DNA of 64,000 nt from Nitrobacter sp047149785 (GTDB lineage: Bacteria > Pseudomonadota > Alphaproteobacteria > Rhizobiales > Xanthobacteraceae). The stretch's first letter is position 1; each line of letters begins with the position of its first letter. The DNA is taken from NCBI RefSeq assembly GCF_047149785.1, contig NZ_BAAGBE010000001.1, forward strand, positions 1,178,001 to 1,242,000. Reading direction: 5' to 3'. A program made the position numbers and the translations under genes. Positions 19,632-27,399 of this stretch are shown in pieces. The notes below the pieces were generated by a model. It was not told the DNA's origin. It searched no databases and was given only the letters and a program-made list of their open reading frames with translations.

Positions 19632-19737
19632 GCTAGAGTCTGTTCCAACTGCGTTGAACCAGACTCGTCGCTTATCTTTTTGTTTGAGCATGATCTTTTC
19701 CGAAAACCGGTTTCCACTTTTCGGGATCATGCGCTAG
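19632..19737 (+). repeat. Interspersed repeat family B, copy 1
   Basis: Element with the inverted pair GCATGATCTTTTCCGAAAA (from 19688) and TTTTCGGGATCATGC (ending 19732) around CCGGTTTCCAC, preceded by GCTAGAGTCTGTTCCAACTG. It starts like family A's CTAGAGTC head but has a different body. A degraded relative is found between nuoK and nuoL. The end just overlaps the stop of the minus-strand gene at 19734. Confidence 0.75.
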
Positions 19738-20054
19738 CAATATCCGTAGAGCCCGCAGGCATAGGGCAGCCGATCGAAATAGTAGCTCAGGACGGAGCGA
19801 TCCTCGTAGTAAGGGCGATAGTAGAAGTCGTTCGGCCGTCCGTAATAGCCGGGCACCGGCGGCGGAATCCGAAACCGATAGAGCGCGCTCTCCGGATAAT
19901 CCTTCTCCTTCTCGCGCACGACGCGGACGCGCGGAGCAGGCGCCGGTTCGGCGAAGATCGCGCCGATGCGGCTATGCATCGGAAGATCGGCGGCGGAGCC
20001 CGCGCCTCCCGTCACGAAAAGGCCGATGACCGCAATCGTTATGGCGCGCAGCAT
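19734..20054 (-). CDS. Small secreted Tyr/Pro-rich protein, 106 aa
   Basis: Residues 1-22 form a clean signal peptide (MLRAITIAVIGLFVTGGAGSAAD). The mature part is rich in Tyr, Pro and Arg and contains PPPVPGYYGRPNDFYYRPYY before ending PYACGLYGYC with two Cys. No domain recognised; periplasmic or secreted. Proteins of this style are frequent in Bradyrhizobium relatives without assigned function. Start follows GAGGATCAAAA, an acceptable RBS. Probably monocistronic. Confidence 0.75.
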   Translation of the reverse strand: MLRAITIAVIGLFVTGGAGSAADLPMHSRIGAIFAEPAPAPRVRVVREKEKDYPESALYRFRIPPPVPGYYGRPNDFYYRPYYEDRSVLSYYFDRLPYACGLYGYC

Positions 20055-20175
20055 TTTTGATCCTCGGTGATTCGACGATCATATCTGCTGGCGTTTAGGA
20101 AAGATTAACGATGTCGCGCCGGTTGCACGCGACCTTTGCGGTCCAAAAGTCGTTGCTGCCACGAGATAAAGGGCG

Positions 20176-21417
20176 TCAGGCGCGCTCTTCCCAGATCGCG
20201 GCGAGATGAACGATGGTCCGGACGGCTGCCTCCATGTCCTGCACGCTGACCCATTCGGTGCGTGAATGGAATGCGTGCTCGCCGGCGAAGATATTCGGAC
20301 ACGGCAGTCCCATGAACGACAGCCGCGAACCGTCGGTGCCGCCGCGAATGCTGCCTTTGACCGGCGTGAGGCCGGCGCGGCGGATCGCTTCCATCGCGTT
20401 GTCGACGATCTCGGGGTGGCGCTCCACGATCTGCTTCATGTTGCGATACTGCGGCTGGATCTCAAGCCGGCAGGTCGACTGCGGGAAATCCTCCATGACG
20501 TCGCGGATGATTTTCTCCAGCAGGACTTCCTTTTCCTTCAGGCCGGCCTCGGTGAAATCGCGCACGATAAAACTCAGCGTCGCGCGCTCAAGCGTGCCGC
20601 TGATGCCGATCGGATGCAGGAAGCCCTCGCGGCCCGCGGTGGTCTCCGGCGAGCACGCGTCTTTCGGAAGCCGCTCGACAATGCGGGACGCGATCTTGAT
20701 CGCGTGCTCCATCTTGCCCTTGGCGAAGCCGGGATGGGCGCTGACCCCCTCGATGGTAACGACAGCGCCATCGGCCGAGAAAGTCTCGTCCTCGATGTGA
20801 CCCGCGGTCTCTCCGTCGATGGTGTAGGCGACGTCAGCGCCGAGTTTTTTCAGATCGACCTTGTCGACGCCGCGCCCGATTTCCTCGTCAGGCGTGAAAA
20901 GGATCTTGATGGTGCCATGCTTGATTTGGGGATTGGCCAGCAGAACCTGCGCGGCGTCCATGATCTCGGCGACGCCCGCCTTGTTGTCGGCGCCGAGCAG
21001 CGTCGTGCCGTCCGAGGTGACGATGTCGTTGCCGACCTGATCGGCGAGCGCCGGATTGTCGGCGATGCGGATCGCCTGCGACTGATCGCCGCAGAGCACG
21101 ATGTCATTGCCGCGATAATCCCTGACGATCTGCGGTTTGACGTTCGCACCTGAACAGTCCGGCGATGTGTCCATGTGCGAGCAGAAGCAGATAACCGGAA
21201 CCTGCTTGGAACTGTTCGCGGGGATTGTCGCATACACGTAACCGTGCGGGTCGAGATGAGCATCGGCGACGCCGATCTCCTGCAACTCGCGCACGAGCAG
21301 ACGTCCAAAATCCTTCTGCTTATCGGTGGACGGACAAGTTGACGACGTCGGGTCCGACTGGGTGTCGATGACGACGTAGCGCAGGAAGCGCTCCGTCACC
21401 GTATGTTTGAATATCAT
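20176..21417 (-). CDS. pepT: Peptidase T (tripeptide aminopeptidase)
   Basis: A 413-residue M20B zinc peptidase releasing the N-terminal residue of tripeptides in the cytosol. Metal and catalytic motifs: SHMDTSPD (metal His, catalytic Asp), LLGADNKAG (bridging Asp), FTPDEEIGRG (catalytic Glu pair), YTIDGE, and RGGTDGSRLSFMG, then GEHAFHSRTEWVSVQDM with the last metal His. Length matches the E. coli enzyme (408). The start ATG 21417 gives MIFKHTVTERFLRYVVIDTQ, as usual. Minus strand, between the Tyr-rich gene and HU; no operon evident. Confidence 0.95.
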   Translation of the reverse strand: MIFKHTVTERFLRYVVIDTQSDPTSSTCPSTDKQKDFGRLLVRELQEIGVADAHLDPHGYVYATIPANSSKQVPVICFCSHMDTSPDCSGANVKPQIVRDYRGNDIVLCGDQSQAIRIADNPALADQVGNDIVTSDGTTLLGADNKAGVAEIMDAAQVLLANPQIKHGTIKILFTPDEEIGRGVDKVDLKKLGADVAYTIDGETAGHIEDETFSADGAVVTIEGVSAHPGFAKGKMEHAIKIASRIVERLPKDACSPETTAGREGFLHPIGISGTLERATLSFIVRDFTEAGLKEKEVLLEKIIRDVMEDFPQSTCRLEIQPQYRNMKQIVERHPEIVDNAMEAIRRAGLTPVKGSIRGGTDGSRLSFMGLPCPNIFAGEHAFHSRTEWVSVQDMEAAVRTIVHLAAIWEERA

Positions 21418-21549
21418 GGAGCGGCCATCGCATCTCGGGGCAGGGGCCGTATACTCCGGAAATCAGGTCAATAAAACCGTTCGTTCCGGCTCTGCCCGTG
21501 GCGATCGGGTCTGACTGACAGAGCCTCGGCAATTCGAATCGGGGGCCGG

Positions 21550-21849
21550 TCAGACGGCTTCCTTGAGTTCTTTTGCGGCGCGGAACGCGACCTTCTTCGA
21601 AGCCTTGATATGAATGGCTTCGCCGGTGGCCGGGTTGCGGCCCATACGGGCGGCGCGTTTGCGGACTTGAAGGATGCCGAGACCGACGATGCGGATGCGA
21701 TCGCCCTTTTTGAGGTGCTTGGTGATGCGGGTGACCATGTCGCCCAGGATGGCCTCGGCAGCCTTCTTCGACAACTCATGGTCTTCGGCCAACGCTGCCG
21801 CGAGATGCTTCAACGTCACGGTGCTTGGGGTTGCTGCCTTCTTTGCCAT
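21550..21849 (-). CDS. HU-family nucleoid DNA-binding protein
   Basis: A 99-residue HU/IHF fold protein that bends DNA. The conserved beta-arm region reads MGRNPATGEAIHIKASKKVA, preceded by GLGILQVRKRAAR and followed by FRAAKELKEAV. It carries a slightly longer N-terminus (MAKKAATPSTVTLKHLAAAL) than canonical HU, as in the alphaproteobacterial subtype. The ATG at 21849 follows CGAGGAGGGCCAG, an excellent RBS, so the upstream in-frame ATG at 21882 is rejected. I do not give a symbol because HU alpha/beta cannot be separated here. Confidence 0.93.
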   Translation of the reverse strand: MAKKAATPSTVTLKHLAAALAEDHELSKKAAEAILGDMVTRITKHLKKGDRIRIVGLGILQVRKRAARMGRNPATGEAIHIKASKKVAFRAAKELKEAV

Positions 21850-22057
21850 CTGGCCCTCCTCGTCGTCGCCTTCGGAAAACAAGGCGTATCAGGCCTTGGT
21901 TGATTCGGGGAGATGCTGGCCAGGGCGTTTTGCCTGTAAACAGCCTGTTTTTTGCATCGACCTCGCGGAAGTGCCCTTGAGTCAAGGGGATTCGCAACTG
22001 CCTTGACTTGGAAAGGCCCCGCCTTTAAGCCCTCACCCCTGTGCGGACATGGCATCC

Positions 22058-22134
22058 GCGGGAGTAGCTCAGTTGGTTAGAGCGCCGCCCTGTCACGGCG
22101 GAGGCCGCGGGTTCGAGTCCCGTCTCTCGCGCCA
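22058..22134 (+). tRNA. tRNA-Asp (anticodon GUC)
   Basis: 77-nt cloverleaf: acceptor GCGGGAG with CTCTCGC (one G-U), D arm TAGCTCAGTTGGTTAGAGC, anticodon stem CCGCC/GGCGG around CTGTCAC (anticodon GTC), T arm GCGGGTTCGAGTCCCGT, discriminator G (the Asp identity base) and encoded CCA. Confidence 0.96.
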
Positions 22135-22334
22135 GTGTTTTCAAAGACATAGCACAAGTCGGCGTGCCCTTTTTCCGACTCCGCCTTGGCCACGCTTCGA
22201 CTCCTGTCATCGTTGCGATTCCGCTCGCATGTGCGCTGCGGCTCGACTTCGACTACAGTCGGCGTTTCTCTTGCGCATCGCGCTTCATCCTCGCCAACGA
22301 TGACCGCTTCGGGTCTGTCCCGAAAGGTCCGAGA

Positions 22335-22529
22335 TCACCTGACCAGGAGTGTTCCTGCACTGGTTATCATTGTCGGTTGTCCGGCCCTGATCACATGGGC
22401 GGTCTGAACGAAATCGCCGCTTGAGCGGACGGACGAGCCGAAGGCGGCCAGCGCAGCGCCGAGGACCAGCGCAACGGCCACGATCTTCAGATGGGTGGCG
22501 CGGTCTGCGCTTTGGATCGAATGGTTCAT
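22335..22529 (-). CDS. Small single-span membrane or exported protein, 64 aa
   Basis: MNHSIQSADRATHLKIVAVA is followed by a hydrophobic stretch (about 15-34, VAVALVLGAALAAFGSSV) and a short polar tail ending AGTLLVR. The ATG at 22529 has CAGGAGGCGACC before it, a near-perfect RBS, which is the main evidence for translation; the frame continues upstream but without RBS. I recall short SADRATHLKIV-type proteins in Bradyrhizobium relatives but no function. Divergent from nuoA across 326 bp. Confidence 0.7.
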   Translation of the reverse strand: MNHSIQSADRATHLKIVAVALVLGAALAAFGSSVRSSGDFVQTAHVIRAGQPTMITSAGTLLVR

Positions 22530-22855
22530 GGTCGCCTCCTGTCTGCGGCCCGTTCGTACGCCGCCGAACCGTCGACAGGAGCAATAGATACGGTCTGTTT
22601 CAGAAAGGCTTCGCGGGTTGCCCAAAATGGTTTCGTTCGCCTGGCTTTCGGGCGCGAGCGGTCGCGTTTTATGGAATGTGGGCGGTTGGGGTTTGCGAGG
22701 CTGTCCGCAATCCTTGTCAACCCGCAAAATTTCGGTCTTGGGTGCGTCAAAATAGGCTATCTTGCCACCCCAGTTGCGCTGGGCTAAATCCTCTCAAAAG
22801 TTCCAATAGTCTAACAAATCTGCGGGTCGACCGGCCGCAGCGAGGGGAAGCGCCG
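22530..22855. other. nuo operon upstream region; no gene supported
   Basis: 326 bp between the divergent 64-aa gene and nuoA. It must contain the nuo promoter. A GGCTATCTT at about 22756 resembles a -10 but no good -35 is spaced correctly. The long plus-strand frame reading into nuoA from 22421 has no RBS and non-protein-like composition before nuoA. Confidence 0.45.
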
Positions 22856-23221
22856 ATGACCGGGATTTTACAGAACTATCTCCCGCTTGTGGTGTTTATC
22901 GGGATAGCGACCGTGATCGGCGCCGTCCTGCTGATCGCTCCTTTCATTGTCGCCTATCAGCAGCCTGATCCGGAGAAGCTTTCGGCCTATGAATGCGGTT
23001 TCAACGCATTCGATGACGCTCGTATGAAGTTCGACGTCAGATTTTATCTGGTCGCCATTCTTTTCATCATTTTTGACCTTGAGGTCGCATTCCTATTCCC
23101 TTGGGCGGTCACATTCGGCAAGCTCGGCGCTACGGGCTTCTGGTCGATGATCGTGTTTCTCGGTGTGCTGACCATTGGTTTTGCGTATGAATGGAAGAAA
23201 GGCGCGCTCGAATGGGACTGA
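22856..23221 (+). CDS. nuoA: NADH-quinone oxidoreductase subunit A
   Basis: 121-residue membrane subunit of complex I with three spans. Family signature SAYECGFNAFDDARMKFDVR (the Cys-containing first loop that gates the quinone site) and FLVAILFIIFDLEVAFLFPW are present. ATG 22856 is preceded by GAGGGGAAGC. First gene of nuoA-N; overlaps nuoB by 10 bp, indicating translational coupling. Confidence 0.97.
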   Translation: MTGILQNYLPLVVFIGIATVIGAVLLIAPFIVAYQQPDPEKLSAYECGFNAFDDARMKFDVRFYLVAILFIIFDLEVAFLFPWAVTFGKLGATGFWSMIVFLGVLTIGFAYEWKKGALEWD

Positions 23222-23826
23222 GTTCTCCGACCGCGAAGTTCGCGAATGCTGCTTCCTCCGCCGGCGGCCCGGTCGCGGCTCCGGATCCGGTCGCGATTCT
23301 GGATCCCCGGACCGGCCGGCCGGTGGGCGCCGGCGATCCGTATTTCCTCGAGGTCAATCACGAACTGACCGACAAGGGCTTCTTCGTCGCCGCGGCCGAC
23401 GACCTCATCACCTGGGCGCGAACCGGCTCCTTGATGTGGATGACCTTCGGTCTCGCATGCTGCGCGGTCGAGATGATGCAGGTGTCGATGCCGCGCTATG
23501 ACGTGGAGCGTTTCGGCTTTGCGCCGCGCGCGTCGCCGCGCCAGTCGGACGTGATGATCGTGGCCGGCACGCTGACCAACAAGATGGCGCCGGCGCTGCG
23601 CAAGGTCTACGACCAGATGCCGGAACCGCGCTACGTCATCTCGATGGGATCGTGCGCCAACGGAGGCGGCTACTACCACTATTCCTATTCGGTGGTGCGC
23701 GGCTGCGACCGGATCGTGCCGATCGATGTCTACGTGCCGGGCTGTCCGCCGACGGCGGAAGCGCTTCTCTACGGCATTATGCTCTTGCAGAAAAAGATCC
23801 GGCGAACTGGAACCATCGAACGCTAG
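23212..23826 (+). CDS. nuoB: NADH-quinone oxidoreductase subunit B (cluster N2)
   Basis: 204-residue hydrophilic subunit that carries the terminal 4Fe-4S cluster N2. Cluster ligands: tandem C83-C84 in GLACCAVEMM, then the Cys of SMGSCANGGG and of YVPGCPPTAEAL. An approximately 40-residue Ala/Pro-rich N-terminal extension precedes the conserved core. ATG 23212 sits inside the nuoA end; ATG 23191 is possible but would overlap more. Coupled with nuoA and nuoC. Confidence 0.97.
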   Translation: MGLSSPTAKFANAASSAGGPVAAPDPVAILDPRTGRPVGAGDPYFLEVNHELTDKGFFVAAADDLITWARTGSLMWMTFGLACCAVEMMQVSMPRYDVERFGFAPRASPRQSDVMIVAGTLTNKMAPALRKVYDQMPEPRYVISMGSCANGGGYYHYSYSVVRGCDRIVPIDVYVPGCPPTAEALLYGIMLLQKKIRRTGTIER

Positions 23827-23838
23827 AGGTTTGAAGGA

Positions 23839-24459
23839 ATGGACGACAGCAGGCTCGATGCCTTGGGTCGGATGATCGTGGCCACGCTCCCGGGCGCGGC
23901 GACCGGTCATTCCGTGTCGTTCGGTCAATTGAGCGTCACGGTCGAGGCCGCGAAGATCGTCGAGGTCGCCCGCTTCATCCGCGACGATCAGCGTTGCCGC
24001 TTCGTCAACTTCACCGACGTGACCGCGGTCGACTATCCCGGCCGCGAGAAGCGCTTCGACGTGGTCTATCACTTCCTGTCGCCGACGCTGAACACGCGCA
24101 TTCGCCTGCGCCTCGAGGCTTCGGAGACCACGCAGGTGCCGTCGCTGATCGACGTGTTTCCCGGCGTCGACTGGTTCGAACGGGAGACCTACGACCTCTA
24201 CGGCGTGATCTTCACCGGGCACCCCGACATGCGGCGTTTGCTGACCGACTACGGCTTCGACGGACATCCGCTGCGCAAGGACTTTCCGCTCACTGGCTTC
24301 GTCGAGGTGCGTTACGACGACGCCGAGAAGCGGGTGGTGTACGAGCCGGTGCGTCTCAATCAGGAATTCCGCAAGTTCGATTTCATGTCGCCATGGGAAG
24401 GCGCGGACTATCCGCTGCCGGGTGACGAGAAGGCGACCGGCGGCAAGGCGGGTGGCTGA
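23839..24459 (+). CDS. nuoC: NADH-quinone oxidoreductase subunit C
   Basis: 206-residue 30-kDa subunit of the peripheral arm. The signature ERETYDLYGVIFTGHPDMRR, then LLTDYGFDGHPLRKDFPLTG, is intact. Separate from nuoD (not fused as in E. coli), typical of alphaproteobacteria and mitochondria. Its stop overlaps the nuoD start (TGATG at 24457-24461). ATG has GAAGGA upstream. Confidence 0.97.
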   Translation: MDDSRLDALGRMIVATLPGAATGHSVSFGQLSVTVEAAKIVEVARFIRDDQRCRFVNFTDVTAVDYPGREKRFDVVYHFLSPTLNTRIRLRLEASETTQVPSLIDVFPGVDWFERETYDLYGVIFTGHPDMRRLLTDYGFDGHPLRKDFPLTGFVEVRYDDAEKRVVYEPVRLNQEFRKFDFMSPWEGADYPLPGDEKATGGKAGG

Positions 24460-25667
24460 TGACCGAAGCACTTGGCACCGAAACCCCCGGCATGCGCAAC
24501 TTCACCATCAATTTCGGACCGCAGCATCCGGCGGCGCACGGCGTGTTGCGCCTGGTGCTGGAACTGGACGGCGAGGTGGTGGAGCGCGTCGATCCGCACA
24601 TCGGCCTGCTTCATCGCGGCACCGAGAAGCTGATCGAGCAGAAGACCTATCTTCAGGCGATTCCTTATTTCGACCGGCTCGATTACGTCGCACCGATGAA
24701 TCAGGAGCACGCCTTCTGTCTCGCGGCCGAGAAGCTGCTCGGCATCGCGGTGCCACGCCGCGGCCAGTTGATCCGGGTGCTCTACTGCGAGATCGGCCGC
24801 ATTCTCTCGCATCTTCTCAATGTCACCACGCAGGCGATGGATGTCGGCGCGCTTACGCCGCCGCTGTGGGGCTTCGAGGAGCGCGAGAAGCTGATGATGT
24901 TCTACGAGCGCGCGTCGGGTTCGCGGATGCATGCCGCGTATTTCCGCATCGGCGGCGTGCATCAGGACCTGCCGCCGAAGCTGATCGACGACATCGACGC
25001 CTGGTGCGATCCGTTTTTGCAGGTCGTCGCCGATCTCGACCAGTTGCTGACCGCCAGCCGTATTTTCAAGCAGCGCAACGTCGATATCGGCGTGGTGACC
25101 CTGAAGCAGGCCTGGGAATGGGGCTTCTCCGGCGTCATGGTTCGCGGCTCCGGCGCGGCCTGGGATTTGCGCAAGTCGCAGCCTTACGAATGCTATGCCG
25201 AGATGGACTTCGATATTCCGATCGGCAAGAACGGCGACTGCTACGACCGCTATCTGATCCGCATGGAGGAAATGCGGCAGTCGGCGCGGATCATGAAGCA
25301 GTGCATCGCCAAGCTGCGCGCCGCCGACGGGCAGGGGCCGGTGGCGGTCGAGGACAACAAGATTTTCCCGCCGCGTCGCGGCGAGATGAAGCGTTCGATG
25401 GAAGCGCTGATCCATCACTTCAAGCTCTACACCGAAGGCTTCCACGTTCCGGCGGGCGAAGTCTATGCGGCGGTGGAAGCGCCCAAGGGAGAGTTCGGCG
25501 TCTACCTCGTCTCCGACGGCAGCAACAAGCCCTACAAATGCAAGATCCGCGCGCCGGGTTTCGCGCATCTGCAGGCGATGGATTTCATCTGCCGGGGGCA
25601 TCTGCTGGCGGACGTCTCCGCCATTCTCGGCTCGCTCGACATCGTGTTCGGAGAGGTTGACCGGTGA
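24459..25667 (+). CDS. nuoD: NADH-quinone oxidoreductase subunit D (49-kDa type)
   Basis: 402-residue subunit forming the quinone pocket with NuoB. The quinone-site loop GPQHPAAHGVLRLVLELDGE, the IGLLHRGTEKL segment near cluster N2, and FDRLDYVAPMNQEHAF are intact, as is the C-terminal FICRGHLLADVSAILGSLDI, ending VFGEVDR. It overlaps nuoC by 1 base and the following methyltransferase by 4 bases (GTGA). Confidence 0.97.
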   Translation: MTEALGTETPGMRNFTINFGPQHPAAHGVLRLVLELDGEVVERVDPHIGLLHRGTEKLIEQKTYLQAIPYFDRLDYVAPMNQEHAFCLAAEKLLGIAVPRRGQLIRVLYCEIGRILSHLLNVTTQAMDVGALTPPLWGFEEREKLMMFYERASGSRMHAAYFRIGGVHQDLPPKLIDDIDAWCDPFLQVVADLDQLLTASRIFKQRNVDIGVVTLKQAWEWGFSGVMVRGSGAAWDLRKSQPYECYAEMDFDIPIGKNGDCYDRYLIRMEEMRQSARIMKQCIAKLRAADGQGPVAVEDNKIFPPRRGEMKRSMEALIHHFKLYTEGFHVPAGEVYAAVEAPKGEFGVYLVSDGSNKPYKCKIRAPGFAHLQAMDFICRGHLLADVSAILGSLDIVFGEVDR

Positions 25668-26629
25668 TCGCACAGCCGCCGATCCAGTTCGACCGGACCT
25701 CCGGCGTTCTCGAAGGAGCCAGCGCCTGGGAGCGCGCGGCGGCGCTGGCGCTGGTTGCGGGCTCCAAGGTGTCGTCGCTGTTCTCGCATCGCGGCTACAA
25801 CATTTGCGCCAACCTGCTGCGCAAGACGTTGCCGGAGCGCGACATCGCCGTCAGGCTCAATTCCGATGCCACGTTCGCGTTTCCCTACGGCGACGGCTAC
25901 TGGAGCAAGCTGCTCAATCGCTCCTTCAAGTATGAAGACGAGCTTGAACTGCTGTTTCGCGACTCCGCCGACGTCGACTACACGTTGCTCGATTGCGGCG
26001 CCAATTACGGCTACTGGTCGGTGCTGGTCACCAGCAAACCGTTCGGGTCGCGCAAGGCGATCGCGATCGAGCCGTCATCGAAGAATTTCGCCAAGCTTTC
26101 GAACAACGCCAGGATCAACGGCAACCGCTTCGAGGTGATGCAGAGCGCCATCGGCGCGTCGCGCGGCACCGCGCGCCTGTCCGGCACCAAGCACGAGGCC
26201 TTCAGCATCGCCGGCGGCGCCGGTGCGGGCGGGGAGAGCGTGCCGGTGCTGGCGCTCGATGATCTGCTCGACGACGGCAAAATTTCGCCCGACGGCAAGT
26301 ACCTCATCAAGCTCGACGTCGAAGGCGTCGAGATCGAAGCCATCAAGGGCGGCACCCGCGTGCTGCGAGGCGACGCCGTGGTCCTGTGCGAGGAACACGG
26401 CAACGATCCGAACCACACCGTGTCGCGCTACATTCTGGAGCAGACGCCGCTCACGCTGATCGCGCACGATCCGGCCAACGGCCGCTTCGAGACGTTGACC
26501 GAGCTTTCCATTCTGAACCGCATCAAGGTCGCCTCGCATGTGGGATACAACGTGTTCGGAACATCGAGCGCATTCTGGCTCGATCGTTTTCGTCGCCTGA
26601 ACGCGACCGCGTCGCAACGTGTTCATTGA
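25664..26629 (+). CDS. FkbM-family SAM-dependent methyltransferase inside the nuo operon
   Basis: 321-residue class I methyltransferase. SAM motif I is LLDCGANYGYWSVL (110-121), and the FkbM hallmark YLIKLDVEGVEIEAIKGG lies at about 213-230, followed by VVLCEEHGND. The first 100 residues are specific to this protein. It starts with GTG at 25664, four bases overlapping the nuoD stop, and ends 14 bp before nuoE, so it is co-transcribed and translationally coupled with complex I genes. FkbM proteins usually O-methylate sugars or natural products, but position suggests a complex I link such as subunit modification. No catalytic residue is missing as far as can be seen. Function inferred only from context. 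Confidence 0.88.
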   Translation: MIAQPPIQFDRTSGVLEGASAWERAAALALVAGSKVSSLFSHRGYNICANLLRKTLPERDIAVRLNSDATFAFPYGDGYWSKLLNRSFKYEDELELLFRDSADVDYTLLDCGANYGYWSVLVTSKPFGSRKAIAIEPSSKNFAKLSNNARINGNRFEVMQSAIGASRGTARLSGTKHEAFSIAGGAGAGGESVPVLALDDLLDDGKISPDGKYLIKLDVEGVEIEAIKGGTRVLRGDAVVLCEEHGNDPNHTVSRYILEQTPLTLIAHDPANGRFETLTELSILNRIKVASHVGYNVFGTSSAFWLDRFRRLNATASQRVH

Positions 26630-26643
26630 GAGACTGGAGTACG

Positions 26644-27399
26644 ATGTCCGTTCGCCGCCTGGCCCCCAAAGAACAGCAGCCCGCGAGTTTCGCGTTCAGC
26701 GCGGAGAATCTTGCCTGGGCCAAGAAGCAGATCGCGCAGTACCCGGCGGGCCGCCAGGCGTCCGCGGCCATCGCGATTTTGTGGCGCGCGCAGGAACAGC
26801 AGGGCGGCTGGATCTCCGAGGCCGCGATCCGCGCGGTCGCCGACCTGCTCGACATGCCCTACATCCGGATGCTGGAGATCGCGACCTTCTACACGATGTT
26901 CCAGTTGCAGCCCGTCGGCAGGAAGGCCCACATCCAGGTCTGCGGCACCACGCCGTGCCGGCTGCGCGGCGCCGAAGACATTCTCGGCGTTTGCAAAAGC
27001 CGCATCCATCACGAGCCTTTTCATCTGTCAAAGGACGGCGACTTTAGCTGGGAAGAGGTCGAGTGCCTCGGCGCCTGCGTCAACGCGCCGATGGTGCTGA
27101 TCTGGAAGGATACCTATGAGGATCTGACGAAGGAGAACTTCGGCAAGGTGCTTGACGGGTTTGCTTCCGGCCATCCGCCGAAGCCCGGCCCGCAGATCGA
27201 TCGCCAGTTTTCCGCGCCTGTCGGCGGTCCGACCACCTTGAACACGGCGGCCGGGAAAGGCGAGGGCGGGCGGCGTGCAAGCGCTCAACCGGCATTGACG
27301 GACGCGGACGCCAAGAAGCCGACCGACTCCGCAAGCCGGCGGGAAAGCCCCGCGCCGAAACCGCCCGCTGACGACGCGACCAGGAAGGGCAAGACCTGA
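26644..27399 (+). CDS. nuoE: NADH-quinone oxidoreductase subunit E (24-kDa, 2Fe-2S)
   Basis: 251-residue subunit carrying cluster N1a. Ligands: VCGTTPCRLRG and VECLGACVNAPM. The folded part matches the family to about residue 175. Beyond it is a 70-75-residue low-complexity tail rich in Pro, Ala, Lys and Arg (ending PPADDATRKGKT) not needed for the fold. ATG 26644 gives MSVRRLAPKEQQPASFAFSA, the usual alphaproteobacterial start; the frame is open back into the methyltransferase. Stop overlaps nuoF start. Confidence 0.95.
   Translation: MSVRRLAPKEQQPASFAFSAENLAWAKKQIAQYPAGRQASAAIAILWRAQEQQGGWISEAAIRAVADLLDMPYIRMLEIATFYTMFQLQPVGRKAHIQVCGTTPCRLRGAEDILGVCKSRIHHEPFHLSKDGDFSWEEVECLGACVNAPMVLIWKDTYEDLTKENFGKVLDGFASGHPPKPGPQIDRQFSAPVGGPTTLNTAAGKGEGGRRASAQPALTDADAKKPTDSASRRESPAPKPPADDATRKGKT

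Noticed and set aside
23044..24471. 475-codon minus-strand frame over nuoB/C
   Set aside because: Antisense shadow; both genes on the plus strand carry cluster and family motifs.
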